From positions 1 to 64,000 of the forward strand of contig JAABTV010000002.1 in assembly GCA_011389685.1 (NCBI GenBank): 64,000 nucleotides of DNA, read 5' to 3'. A program made the position numbers and the translations under genes. This stretch comes from Paracoccaceae bacterium (GTDB taxonomy: Bacteria > Pseudomonadota > Alphaproteobacteria > Rhodobacterales > Rhodobacteraceae). The notes under the pieces are model-generated. The model searched no databases. It was given only the letters and a program-made list of their open reading frames with translations, and had not been told where the DNA came from. Of the stretch, positions 21,281 through 30,683 are shown in pieces (position 1 is the first letter of the stretch; each line of letters opens with the position of its first letter).

Positions 21281-21463
21281 ATGAAGAAACTTGTTCTGGC
21301 TGCTGCTCTGACTGCTGCTGCTTCGACCGCTTATGCCGGCTCGATGGCCGATCCCGTGATCGAAGCTCCGGTCATCGTGGAAGAAACTGCAAGCTCGTCG
21401 GCTGGCGGAATCATCATTCCGCTGCTCGTTCTGGCTGCAATCATTGCTGTTGCCGTAGACTGA
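21281..21463 (+). CDS. Small (60 aa) signal-peptide plus C-terminal hydrophobic segment protein, unknown function
   Basis: Strong RBS (GGAGGATAAT) then MKKLVLAAALTAAASTAYA...GGIIIPLLVLAAIIAVAVD; own terminator. Confidence 0.85.
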   Translation: MKKLVLAAALTAAASTAYAGSMADPVIEAPVIVEETASSSAGGIIIPLLVLAAIIAVAVD

Positions 21464-21487
21464 TTTCGGCAAGACCCGAATTCGAGA

Positions 21488-21517
21488 AAGGGCGGTGAAT
21501 CTCCACCGCCCTTTTTC
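21488..21517 (+). terminator. Rho-independent terminator after the small membrane protein
   Basis: AAAGGGCGGTG-aatct-CCACCGCCCTTTTT. Confidence 0.9.
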
Positions 21518-21529
21518 AAACAGGCAGAC

Positions 21530-22594
21530 CTACCCGGTCCAGCCCTTCAGATTGTCGGTGATGATTTCCGATAGAACCTTGATGTGGGCAGGTTGATCAT
21601 TGAGGCACGGGATATAGAGAAAACTCTCGCCTCCCGCCTCGACAAAACTCTCCTGAATTTCCTCATTGATCTCTTCCAGCGTCTCGATGCAGTCGGCGGA
21701 AAAGGCTGGCGCAATGACCGCGATGTTCTTCTTGCCCTCCTCGCGGGCAAGTCGTGCAACCTCTTCAACCGTGTAGGGCTTCAGCCATTCTTCGGGACCG
21801 AAAACCGACTGAAACGTGGTTGTGATCTTGTCATCCGCCCAACCCAGACGCTCTTTCAAGAGCCGTGTCGTCTTCTGGCACTGGCAATGGTATGGATCTC
21901 CTTCCATCAGATACCGTTTCGGCATCCCATGGTAAGAGACAACCAGAAGATCGGGCGTCGTCTCTGCCACGGAATACGCGGTCTCGACGGATTGCGCGAG
22001 TGCGTCGATATATTGCGGGTTGTCAAAATAGGCCGGCACGGTGCGCGCGGCGGGTTGCCATTTCTCCTTCATGAGCGCGCGGAAGAACTCATCATTCGCC
22101 GTGGCGCTCGTGGCGCCCGCATATTGCGGATAGAGCGGGAAAAAGAGAAGCTTTGTGCAGCCTTTTGCAACCATCTCGCGAACCTTGGATTCGGTCGATG
22201 GATTGCCATAGCGCATGCAGAAATCGACCTCGACCTCATCACCAAAACGCTTGGCGATTTCTGTAGCAATCGCAGCGGTTTGATCTTTGGTGATGCTCAT
22301 CAAGGGGCTTTCGCCCCTGCCTACGTTCCAGATCGACTTGTAGGCCGCTCCACTGGAAAATGGCCGCTTGGTAAGGATGATAAGCTGCAAGAGCGGCTGC
22401 CATTTCCAGGACGGATAGTCGATCACACGTTTATCTGACAAGAACTCATTCAGATAGCGCCGCATCGACCAGTAATCATAACCATCCGGGGTTCCCAGGT
22501 TGGCGATGAGAACACCGATTTTTTGCTGTGGTATCTTGGGATGATCCGTTGCCGCATGCTCGGGAACCTGAAGGTTCGGATTGTCGTCTTTCAT
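21530..22594 (-). CDS. hemH: Ferrochelatase
   Basis: VLIANLGTPDGYDYWSMRRYLNEFLSD...SYHGMPKRYLMEGDPYHCQC. Confidence 0.97.
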   Translation of the reverse strand: MKDDNPNLQVPEHAATDHPKIPQQKIGVLIANLGTPDGYDYWSMRRYLNEFLSDKRVIDYPSWKWQPLLQLIILTKRPFSSGAAYKSIWNVGRGESPLMSITKDQTAAIATEIAKRFGDEVEVDFCMRYGNPSTESKVREMVAKGCTKLLFFPLYPQYAGATSATANDEFFRALMKEKWQPAARTVPAYFDNPQYIDALAQSVETAYSVAETTPDLLVVSYHGMPKRYLMEGDPYHCQCQKTTRLLKERLGWADDKITTTFQSVFGPEEWLKPYTVEEVARLAREEGKKNIAVIAPAFSADCIETLEEINEEIQESFVEAGGESFLYIPCLNDQPAHIKVLSEIITDNLKGWTG

Positions 22595-22648
22595 CGCCTG
22601 CCCCTGACATGGTTGTTCCATGGACAGATATAGTTTTGACGATACAGA

Positions 22649-23470
22649 TCAATCTTTGAGCGGGAATTCTTTCGCGTTCAGCGCCTCAGCCAATCGTGCC
22701 TGTGCAGAGCCCGGGCGCAAGGGCTTTGGTTGATCCGGATCAGGCGCCCATCCGAGCAGGAAAATCAGTTCGAAAGTTGCTATCAGGCGCCCGTCATCTC
22801 CGGCATAGGCGTCGGTGTAGATTTCTGCGGCGCGTTCAAGAATCCTGCGCCGTGATGGGCGTTTGAGGCGATCCTTCAGCGCATTTGTCTCGCCCATACC
22901 ACGCAAATCACGGATCAGCGCCGTCAGCGAATCATAGCTTGCCCGTATGGTCACGCTATCGGCCACTGGCAGGTTGAACCCCGCCCGCTGCAACAAACCG
23001 CCGAGATCCCGTATCTCGGCCATTGGGGCGATGCGTGGAGACAGGCCACCAACCACTTCGGCCTCGGCCTGCGCGATCGATGCGCGCAACTCCGAAAGAG
23101 TCTGCCCGCCAAGAAGAACCCCCAGAAAAAGGCCGTCGGGACTGAGTGCCCGGCGACTCTGGATCATCTGACCCACAAGGTCGTTCGCCCAATGCAGAGC
23201 CATTGCATGTATGACCAGATCATGCGCGCCAGCTTCGAGCGACAGCGTGTCCTCATCCGCAATCAAGGGCGCATCGGGAATCAGGCCATGCCAGAAGTCG
23301 CCTTGCCCCGACACGATTATTGGTGCGTTAAACTCTTTGTTAACCATACCGAGGCGATCCTTGAGTTCATCGAACGCGATCTCATGGAGAAAGCGCACCG
23401 GCGCATGTGTTGCACGGCGTCGATTGCGCAGGAGGGCTGCGCGGTCAATCAGGGTCGGAGGACGGTTCAT
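22649..23470 (-). CDS. SAM-dependent methyltransferase-like protein (BioC/NDUFAF5-like)
   Basis: Start MNRPPTLIDRAALLRNRRRA; LVIHAMALHWANDLVGQMIQSRRALSPDGLFLGVLLGGQTLSELR. Confidence 0.8.
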   Translation of the reverse strand: MNRPPTLIDRAALLRNRRRATHAPVRFLHEIAFDELKDRLGMVNKEFNAPIIVSGQGDFWHGLIPDAPLIADEDTLSLEAGAHDLVIHAMALHWANDLVGQMIQSRRALSPDGLFLGVLLGGQTLSELRASIAQAEAEVVGGLSPRIAPMAEIRDLGGLLQRAGFNLPVADSVTIRASYDSLTALIRDLRGMGETNALKDRLKRPSRRRILERAAEIYTDAYAGDDGRLIATFELIFLLGWAPDPDQPKPLRPGSAQARLAEALNAKEFPLKD

Positions 23471-23509
23471 TGTGCAAAGAATAGGAGCGTCCATGTGAAG
23501 ATTCAAACC

Positions 23510-24214
23510 ATGTTGCAGGTTCTTTACCCCCCACGCTGCATCAGTTGCGGAGACATGGTTGAAAGTGATTTCGGGCTTTGTGGCAAATGCTGGCGCGACA
23601 CACCGTTTATCGACGGGTTGTGCTGCGATCTTTGTGGCGCGCCGCTCGCGGGCCATTCCAGCGAAGCCGAATACTGTGACGACTGCCTGACCACACCACG
23701 CCCATGGGCCCAGGGCCGGGCCGCATTTCGGTATGGCGAGATCGGGCGCAAACTCGTCCTCGCCCTGAAACACGGGGACCGCCAGGAAATTGCACGACCT
23801 GCCGGTTTGTGGCTTGCACGGGCTGCACGACCGATCCTGCATGACAAGATGCTCATCGCGCCGATACCGCTTCACTGGACCCGCATGATCAGGCGCAGGT
23901 TCAATCAATCCGCCCTTCTCGCACAGGAACTGGCCAAGGTTACCGGACTTCCCTATTGCCCTGATCTTCTTTTACGCCATATCCGGACAAGAAGCCTTGA
24001 AGGACAAGGACATGAGGCCCGATTCGAAACGGTCACCGGCTCCATCAGCCCCCACCCGAAACGCTGCCACCGCATGATGGGTCGCGCGGTTCTCCTGGTC
24101 GATGACGTCATGACGTCTGGCGCAACCATGGCCGCGGCAACCGAAGCTTGCCTTGCGGCCGGAGCAAGCGATGTTTCCTCGCTGGTACTGGCGCGAGTTG
24201 CAAAGCATGATTAA
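23510..24214 (+). CDS. comF: ComF family phosphoribosyltransferase
   Basis: YPPRCISCGDMVES...CGKCW zinc motif; VLLVDDVMTSGATMAAA PRPP motif. Confidence 0.92.
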   Translation: MLQVLYPPRCISCGDMVESDFGLCGKCWRDTPFIDGLCCDLCGAPLAGHSSEAEYCDDCLTTPRPWAQGRAAFRYGEIGRKLVLALKHGDRQEIARPAGLWLARAARPILHDKMLIAPIPLHWTRMIRRRFNQSALLAQELAKVTGLPYCPDLLLRHIRTRSLEGQGHEARFETVTGSISPHPKRCHRMMGRAVLLVDDVMTSGATMAAATEACLAAGASDVSSLVLARVAKHD

Positions 24215-24252
24215 ATCCACGACAAACATGGAAATATGTCGAGGACACCATC

Positions 24253-24510
24253 ATGAAACCCGTCGAAATCTATACTTCACCAATGTGCGGCTTTTGTCAT
24301 GCGGCCAAAAGGCTTCTGACCCACAAAGGTGTTCAGTTCTCGGAGGTAGACATTTGGGCAGAGCCGGGTCGGAAAGCAGAAATGATGCAGCGGGCGGGCG
24401 GACGTCATACGGTGCCACAGATCTTCGTCGGAAAGACCCATGTCGGCGGCTGCGACGAGCTTTATGGGCTGGAGCGCACCGGGAAACTCGACCCGTTGCT
24501 GAAAGAGTGA
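24253..24510 (+). CDS. grxC: Glutaredoxin 3
   Basis: IYTSPMCGFCHAAKRLLTHKGVQFSEVD...GGRHTVPQIFVGKTHVGGCDEL. Confidence 0.96.
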   Translation: MKPVEIYTSPMCGFCHAAKRLLTHKGVQFSEVDIWAEPGRKAEMMQRAGGRHTVPQIFVGKTHVGGCDELYGLERTGKLDPLLKE

Positions 24511-24516
24511 CAAGGG

Positions 24517-25353
24517 ATGCGCGCCGCACTGATCCAGATCACGTCCGGTGAAGACCCAAGCGCCAATCTTGACGTGGTTCGCGCTCGGCTGCGCGAGGCC
24601 AAGGCGGGAGGTGCCGAATTTGCCCTGACACCCGAGGTAACGAACTGCATCGCAGGGAGCCGCGACCATCTGGCCAAGGCTCTGCCGTTTCAGGAGGACG
24701 ATGCGACCCTCGCGGCGATCCGCGAAGACGCGCAGGCGTTGGGGGTCTGGGTCTTGATCGGATCACTGGGGGTCAAGACACATGACGCCGACGGGCGGTT
24801 CGCCAATCGGTCGTTTCTCATTTCCCCGCAGGGAGCGATTGCTGGCCAATACGACAAGATCCATATGTTTGACGTGGATGTTTCCGAAACGGAAACCTAC
24901 CGCGAATCAGCCCACTATCGCCCCGGAAACAAGGCCGTCGTGGCTGATACCGGCTTTGGCAAAGTCGGGATGAGCATCTGTTACGATTTGCGTTTTGCAT
25001 ATCTTTACAGGGCCTTGGCGCAGGCTGGTGCAACGATCCTGACCGTTCCTGCAGCATTTTCCCCGGTCACCGGGGCGGCCCATTGGGAACCATTGTTGCG
25101 CGCGCGGGCGATTGAGACAGGATCATTCGTTCTCGCCCCTGCGCAGACCGGGCTGCATTTTGTCAAGGATGGCAGGGAACGTCGAACATACGGGCACTCC
25201 ATGGCGATCTCGCCCTGGGGTGAAGTTCTGGCCGATGCGGGAACCGGATGCGGCATCAGTTTCGTTGACCTTGACATGGCGCAGGTGGCACAGGCGCGAC
25301 AACGCATTGCCGCACTGACCCATGACCGGAGCTTCGACGGACCGTCGCCATGA
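24517..25353 (+). CDS. Carbon-nitrogen hydrolase (nitrilase superfamily)
   Basis: Catalytic motifs YDKIHMFDVD and GKVGMSICYDLRF. Confidence 0.93.
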   Translation: MRAALIQITSGEDPSANLDVVRARLREAKAGGAEFALTPEVTNCIAGSRDHLAKALPFQEDDATLAAIREDAQALGVWVLIGSLGVKTHDADGRFANRSFLISPQGAIAGQYDKIHMFDVDVSETETYRESAHYRPGNKAVVADTGFGKVGMSICYDLRFAYLYRALAQAGATILTVPAAFSPVTGAAHWEPLLRARAIETGSFVLAPAQTGLHFVKDGRERRTYGHSMAISPWGEVLADAGTGCGISFVDLDMAQVAQARQRIAALTHDRSFDGPSP

Positions 25354-25793
25354 GTGACCCCAGCAACGCCCTTGCCGTCGCCCTTTTCAGCGAGATCCTG
25401 ACTGCGGATCAACTGATCCGGAACCGCTTGTCCCGGGTCTTGCCCAAGGGCATGGAAATCTCGCATTTCTCCGTGCTCAACCACCTTGCCCATAGTGGGG
25501 ACGAGCGCACACCGGCGCAGTTGGCCAAGAGCTTTCATGTGACCAGAGGGGCAATGACGAATACGCTGGGGAAGCTTGAATGGGCAGGTTATGTCCATAT
25601 CCGCCCCGATTGGGACGACGCGCGGCGCAAACGCGTTGCAATCAGTCCGGCTGGACGACGCGCGCGGGATGCCGCGATTGCGGCCATCGAACCCATGATC
25701 GCCGAAATGATTGGCGAGATCGGTGACGGCAAGGTCCGGGCGGTTCTGCCGATCCTCCGCGAATTGCGGCTGAAACTGGAAGCAGACGTTTAG
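25350..25793 (+). CDS. MarR family transcriptional regulator
   Basis: [44 protein letters not shown] wHTH. Confidence 0.9.
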   Translation: MSDPSNALAVALFSEILTADQLIRNRLSRVLPKGMEISHFSVLNHLAHSGDERTPAQLAKSFHVTRGAMTNTLGKLEWAGYVHIRPDWDDARRKRVAISPAGRRARDAAIAAIEPMIAEMIGEIGDGKVRAVLPILRELRLKLEADV

Positions 25794-26548
25794 GACGGCT
25801 TCACGCTGGCGGTCACGTAATTCACGCTCAGATCACGATCCGAGATCGACCATTTCCAACTTAGCGGTTTGAAAACAAATCCTTTCTTGTCGACCGGGCG
25901 CAGACCAGCCCGCTCGATCAGGTCGAAAAGCTCATCTGGAGTGATGAACTTGTTCCATTCATGCGTGCCCTTGGGCAACCAGCGCATGACATACTCGGCG
26001 CCGACAATCGCCATGGCAAAACTCTTGGGGTTCCGGTTGATGGTAGAACAGACGTGCAGCCCGCCAGGTTTCAGAAGCTGGCGGCAGGCTGTGAGATAGG
26101 CCAGCGGGTCGGCCACATGTTCGACCACTTCCATGTTCAGGACGACATCGAACTGTTCGCCCGCCGCAGCCATGGCTTCGGCGGTGGTATGGCGATAGTC
26201 GATTTCAAGCCCGGATTGTTCGGCATGGATTTGGGCAACGGGAATGTTGCGCGGTGCCGCGTCCGCGCCGACGACTGTGGCACCAAGGCGCGCCATCGGT
26301 TCGGACAAGAGGCCGCCGCCGCAGCCGATATCGAGAAGACGCAGTCCGGCAAAGGGCTTGGGCGCATCAAGATCGCGGTCGAACTCGCCCGCGATCTGGC
26401 GGGTGATGTAATCGAGACGGCACGGATTCATCAGGTGCAGCGGCTTGAACTTGCCGGTCGGATCCCACCATTCGGCGGCCATGGCCTCGAACTTGGCGAC
26501 TTCGTCCGGATCGACTGTGTTCGCTGCGGCTTGCATTCTGCTCTCCAT
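25790..26548 (-). CDS. ubiG: Ubiquinone biosynthesis O-methyltransferase UbiG
   Basis: [49 protein letters not shown]. Confidence 0.96.
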   Translation of the reverse strand: MESRMQAAANTVDPDEVAKFEAMAAEWWDPTGKFKPLHLMNPCRLDYITRQIAGEFDRDLDAPKPFAGLRLLDIGCGGGLLSEPMARLGATVVGADAAPRNIPVAQIHAEQSGLEIDYRHTTAEAMAAAGEQFDVVLNMEVVEHVADPLAYLTACRQLLKPGGLHVCSTINRNPKSFAMAIVGAEYVMRWLPKGTHEWNKFITPDELFDLIERAGLRPVDKKGFVFKPLSWKWSISDRDLSVNYVTASVKPS

Positions 26549-26585
26549 ATGCTCAACTTGACGCGCCCTATCATATAGGACCGTC

Positions 26586-27554
26586 ATGGACAAATTCGGA
26601 GCCCACAAACCCGCGACAGATTATCTCTATCCTCAAATCGAGTCATTCGATCAACGAATGCTTGAGGTGGGCGATGGTCACAGGGTGTATGTCGAACAAT
26701 CGGGCAACCCGGAAGGACAGCCCGTTGTCGTGTTTCACGGCGGGCCGGGCGGCGGGTGCAGCCCGGCGATGCGGAGGTATTTCGACCCCGCGCATTACCG
26801 CGTGATCCTGTTCGATCAGCGCGGTTGCGGTCGTTCGACGCCGTTTGCGAGTGTCGAGGCGAACACGACATGGCATCTGATCCGCGATATCGAACTTATC
26901 CGCGAAACCCTAACGATTGATCAATGGATCGTGTTCGGCGGGTCCTGGGGCGCGACGCTGGCCCTGATCTATGCGCAAACCCATCCCGAACGCGTGCAAT
27001 ACATGGCGTTGCGCGGTGTTTTCATGGCGACGCAGAAAGAGCTGGACTGGTTTTATGGCGGGGGAGCGGGGCAGTTCTGGCCGGATGTTTGGGATCGGTT
27101 TCGCGGGATCATCCCCGAAAGCGAGCATCACGACCTGGTTTCAGCCTATCACAGGCGTCTTTTTTCCGGTGACAAATCCGAGGAGCTGCGCTTTGCTCGG
27201 GCCTGGTCGGCTTGGGAAAATGCTTTGGCATCAGTGCGTTCCACGGGGGCGGTGGGTCAGGGTGGGGGGGAGTATGCGCATGCGTTTGCGCGGCTGGAGA
27301 ACCACTATTTCATGAATGCGGCATTTCTGGACTATGACGGCCAACTGCTGGATCAGGTTGACAGGATGGCCGACATTCCCGGCGTGATCGTGCAGGGGCG
27401 GTTCGACATGATCTGCCCGCCGGTCACAGCCTATGCCCTTGCAAAGAAATGGAAAAAATCAGATCTGCGGCTGATCCCGGTGGCCGGTCATGCCCTGTCG
27501 GAGCCCGGAATCAGCGCCGAACTGGTGCGGGTCATGGACACGCAGCGGCGCTGA
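26586..27554 (+). CDS. pip: Proline iminopeptidase
   Basis: [40 protein letters not shown]. Confidence 0.95.
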   Translation: MDKFGAHKPATDYLYPQIESFDQRMLEVGDGHRVYVEQSGNPEGQPVVVFHGGPGGGCSPAMRRYFDPAHYRVILFDQRGCGRSTPFASVEANTTWHLIRDIELIRETLTIDQWIVFGGSWGATLALIYAQTHPERVQYMALRGVFMATQKELDWFYGGGAGQFWPDVWDRFRGIIPESEHHDLVSAYHRRLFSGDKSEELRFARAWSAWENALASVRSTGAVGQGGGEYAHAFARLENHYFMNAAFLDYDGQLLDQVDRMADIPGVIVQGRFDMICPPVTAYALAKKWKKSDLRLIPVAGHALSEPGISAELVRVMDTQRR

Positions 27555-27561
27555 GCGCGGT

Positions 27562-27695
27562 CGGTTAACCTTTGGCCGAAATCGTCGAAATAGGGGGGTG
27601 ATATGCGTATGACTCCCGGCTGCCGCCCGGCTGCCGCCGAATTCGCCGGGCCGCATTAACCAGATCCGGGCCAATCGCGCAACGCGCGCGCATGT
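27562..27695 (+). repeat. Intergenic element (copy 1): GGTTAACC...CCGAAA...GGGGGGTG...2x CGGCTGCC (11-bp phase)...CCGGGCcAATCG
   Basis: By-eye alignment with 42552-42680. Confidence 0.6.
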
Positions 27696-27711
27696 AAGGG
27701 CATGTCAGGGG

Positions 27712-27740
27712 TTGCAGACTCACCGGACGAAGCGTATATC
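27712..27740 (+). promoter_or_regulatory. Candidate sigma70 promoter for the rimP operon (TTGCAG-N17-TATATC)
   Basis: Motif and spacing read directly. Confidence 0.55.
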
Positions 27741-27746
27741 CCCCTC

Positions 27747-27818
27747 AACAGCGGCGCGTGAGGGTCCAAACCTGACGCTCCACCGGGAAATACCGACGGG
27801 CCGCGCGCCCGTTTTTTT
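27747..27818 (+). ncRNA. Candidate attenuator leader / short RNA upstream of rimP
   Basis: Lies between the candidate promoter and an intrinsic terminator 16 nt before the rimP ATG. Confidence 0.4.
27796..27818 (+). terminator. Intrinsic terminator in the rimP leader
   Basis: ACGGGC-cgcgc-GCCCGT followed by T-tract. Confidence 0.8.
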
Positions 27819-27833
27819 GTATCTGGACACATC

Positions 27834-28415
27834 ATGAGCGACCTTATCGCCAAATCCGCGATCGACCGGCGCCTCGCCGGGATCATCACCCCCGTCATCG
27901 AGGACATGGGGTTCGAGTTGGTGCGCGTGCGGCTTATGGGCGGGCAGACCAAGACGCTTCAGATCATGGCCGAGCGTCCCGACGGCGGAATCGAGGTGGA
28001 TGAATGCGCCGATATCTCCGGCGCGGTGAGTGCGACCCTCGATGTCGAAGACCCGATCAGCGAAACCTATACGCTTGAAGTCTCGTCCCCCGGGATCGAC
28101 CGGCCGCTGACGCGGCTCAAGGATTTCGAGACATTCGAGGGCTACGATGCCAAGCTGGAAACATCCGAATTGATCGACGGGCGCAAACGGTTCCGCGGCA
28201 TTCTGGCTGGGGTCGAGGGCGATGAGGTCCTGATCAACATCGAACAGGACGGCGAGCCGGTGACGGTTGGCCTTGAGTTCGACTGGCTCTCAGATGCCAA
28301 GCTGGTGCTGACCGACGATCTGATCAAGGCGATGTTGAAGGCGCGCAAGGCGGCCGGGCATCTGGACGAAAGCCAATACGACGAGATTCATACCGATACC
28401 GGTTCCGAGGAGTGA
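27834..28415 (+). CDS. rimP: Ribosome maturation factor RimP
   Basis: [53 protein letters not shown]. Confidence 0.97.
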   Translation: MSDLIAKSAIDRRLAGIITPVIEDMGFELVRVRLMGGQTKTLQIMAERPDGGIEVDECADISGAVSATLDVEDPISETYTLEVSSPGIDRPLTRLKDFETFEGYDAKLETSELIDGRKRFRGILAGVEGDEVLINIEQDGEPVTVGLEFDWLSDAKLVLTDDLIKAMLKARKAAGHLDESQYDEIHTDTGSEE

Positions 28416-28421
28416 CGAGAC

Positions 28422-30029
28422 ATGGCAATCACATCTGCTAACCAGCTTGAATTGCTGCAAACCGCCGAGGCGGTGGCCCGCGAAAAGATGATCGACCCGG
28501 GGCTTGTGGTCGATGCGATGGAGGAGAGCCTCGCCCGCGCCGCCAAGAGCCGCTATGGCGCCGAGATGGACATTCGTGTGTCGATCGACCGAAAGACCGG
28601 CAAGGCGACCTTTACCCGGGTGCGCACCGTGGTCGAGGATGAGGAGCTTGAGAATTATCAGGCCGAGTTCACTGTCGAGCAGGCGAAGGAATACCTCGAA
28701 GACCCCAAGGTGGGCGACCAGTATGTTGAGGAAATCCCGCCCGTCGAAATGGGCCGGATCGCGGCGCAAAGCGCCAAGCAGGTGATCCTGCAAAAGGTGC
28801 GCGAAGCCGAGCGCGACCGCCAGTACGAGGAATTCAAGGATCGCGCGGGCACCATCATCAACGGTGTCGTCAAGCGCGAGGAATACGGCAATGTCATCGT
28901 GGATGTGGGCCGGGGCGAGGCGATCCTGCGCCGCAACGAGAAGATCGGGCGCGAAGCCTATCGCCCGAATGACCGCATCCGCTGCTATATCAAGGATGTG
29001 CGTCGCGAAGCGCGCGGGCCGCAGATCTTCCTGTCGCGGACGGCACCGGAATTCATGGCGGAACTGTTCAAGATGGAAGTGCCCGAGATCTATGACGGCA
29101 TCATCGAGATCAAGGCCATCGCCCGTGACCCGGGCAGCCGGGCCAAGATCGCGGTGATCAGCTATGATGGCGGCATCGACCCGGTCGGCGCCTGCGTCGG
29201 CATGCGCGGCAGCCGGGTTCAGGCCGTGGTGAACGAGCTTCAGGGCGAGAAGATCGACATCATCCCGTGGAACGAGGATGTGCCGACTTTCCTGGTCAAC
29301 GCGTTGCAGCCCGCCGAGGTCAGCAAGGTGGTCCTGGACGAGGAAGCCGAGCGGATCGAGGTGGTGGTGCCCGACGAGCAGCTTTCGCTGGCGATCGGGC
29401 GGCGCGGGCAGAATGTGCGTCTGGCCTCGCAACTGACCGGGCTGGATATCGACATCATGACCGAGGAAGAAGAATCGGCGCGGCGCCAGAAGGAATTCGA
29501 GGAACGCACCCAGTTGTTCATGGACACGCTCGACCTTGACGAGTTCTTTGCCCAGCTTCTGGTCGCCGAGGGCTTTACCAATCTCGAAGAGGTCGGTTAT
29601 GTCGAGCTTGACGAGCTTCTGGTGATCGACGGCGTGGACGACGACACCGCCAAGGAGCTCCAGGCGCGGGCGCGCGATTTCCTTGAGGCGAAGTCCAAGG
29701 CGGCGCTGGAACACGCGCGCGAGCTGGGGGTCGAGGATAGCCTGGTTGAATTCGAGGGACTGACACCCCAGATGATTGAGGCATTGGCCGAAGACGGCGT
29801 CAAGACGCTTGAGGATTTCGCCACCTGCGCCGACTGGGAGTTGGCCGGCGGCTGGACCACGGTGGACGGCGAGCGGGTCAAGGATGAGGGTTTGCTGGAA
29901 AAGTTCGACATGAGTCTCGAAGAGGCGCAAAACTTGGTCATGACCGCGCGGGTTCTGTTGGGCTGGGTCGATCCGACCGAGCTTGAATCCGCGAAGGAAG
30001 ACGGCGAAAACGAGGAGGTCGAGGCCTGA
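28422..30029 (+). CDS. nusA: Transcription termination/antitermination factor NusA
   Basis: S1/KH organisation, VGACVGMRGSRVQAVVNELQGEKIDIIPW. Confidence 0.98.
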   Translation: MAITSANQLELLQTAEAVAREKMIDPGLVVDAMEESLARAAKSRYGAEMDIRVSIDRKTGKATFTRVRTVVEDEELENYQAEFTVEQAKEYLEDPKVGDQYVEEIPPVEMGRIAAQSAKQVILQKVREAERDRQYEEFKDRAGTIINGVVKREEYGNVIVDVGRGEAILRRNEKIGREAYRPNDRIRCYIKDVRREARGPQIFLSRTAPEFMAELFKMEVPEIYDGIIEIKAIARDPGSRAKIAVISYDGGIDPVGACVGMRGSRVQAVVNELQGEKIDIIPWNEDVPTFLVNALQPAEVSKVVLDEEAERIEVVVPDEQLSLAIGRRGQNVRLASQLTGLDIDIMTEEEESARRQKEFEERTQLFMDTLDLDEFFAQLLVAEGFTNLEEVGYVELDELLVIDGVDDDTAKELQARARDFLEAKSKAALEHARELGVEDSLVEFEGLTPQMIEALAEDGVKTLEDFATCADWELAGGWTTVDGERVKDEGLLEKFDMSLEEAQNLVMTARVLLGWVDPTELESAKEDGENEEVEA

Positions 30030-30046
30030 TCGCAGGTCTCGGGGTC

Positions 30047-30673
30047 TTGGGAATGGGGCGCGCAAAGCGAACCGACGGTCACGACGAAGGCCAGACGCGC
30101 AAATGCATCGTCACGGGCGAGCTTTGCCCCAAGGCGCGGCTGATCCGTTTCGTTGTGGGGCCGGATGGCGCGATCGTGCCGGATGTGATGGGCAAGCTGC
30201 CCGGGCGCGGAATCTGGGTCAGTGCCGAGCGCGCGGCGCTTGAAAAGGCGGTGGCCAAGGGGCTTTTCAAGCGCGCCGCGAAACAGGCGGTCACGGTGCC
30301 GCCGGGTCTTGTCGATCAGGTCGAGGGGCTTCTGGTGCGCCGCATGGTCGATCTGATCGCGATGGCGCGCAAATCGGGCGCGGCGGTCGCCGGGTTCGAG
30401 AAGGTCAAGGACTGGCTGTCAAAGGACGCGGCCGAGATCCTGCTGCAATCGAGCGATGGATCCGGGCGCGGGAAATCGAAGCTCAGCACGCCGATGGGAG
30501 GGCATTTCGTCGGCTGGTTGACGACAGAGGAATTGGGGCGTGCATTCGGGCGACAAACTGTTGTCCATGCCGCCATAGGCGCTGGAGGTTTGGCGCCGCG
30601 TGTTGTAGAGGAAGCGGCAAGGTTGAAGGGCCTGCGCGTTTCCAGTGGCGGAACGACCCGCCCGAAAGGATGA
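30047..30673 (+). CDS. YlxR/L7Ae-type RNA-binding protein
   Basis: [29 protein letters not shown]...[12 protein letters not shown]; nusA-infB context. Confidence 0.92.
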   Translation: MGMGRAKRTDGHDEGQTRKCIVTGELCPKARLIRFVVGPDGAIVPDVMGKLPGRGIWVSAERAALEKAVAKGLFKRAAKQAVTVPPGLVDQVEGLLVRRMVDLIAMARKSGAAVAGFEKVKDWLSKDAAEILLQSSDGSGRGKSKLSTPMGGHFVGWLTTEELGRAFGRQTVVHAAIGAGGLAPRVVEEAARLKGLRVSSGGTTRPKG

Positions 30674-30683
30674 AGAGAACCAT

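Noticed and set aside
28290-30065. 591-aa minus-strand ORF antisense to nusA
   Set aside because: Shadow ORF opposite a well-recognised NusA.
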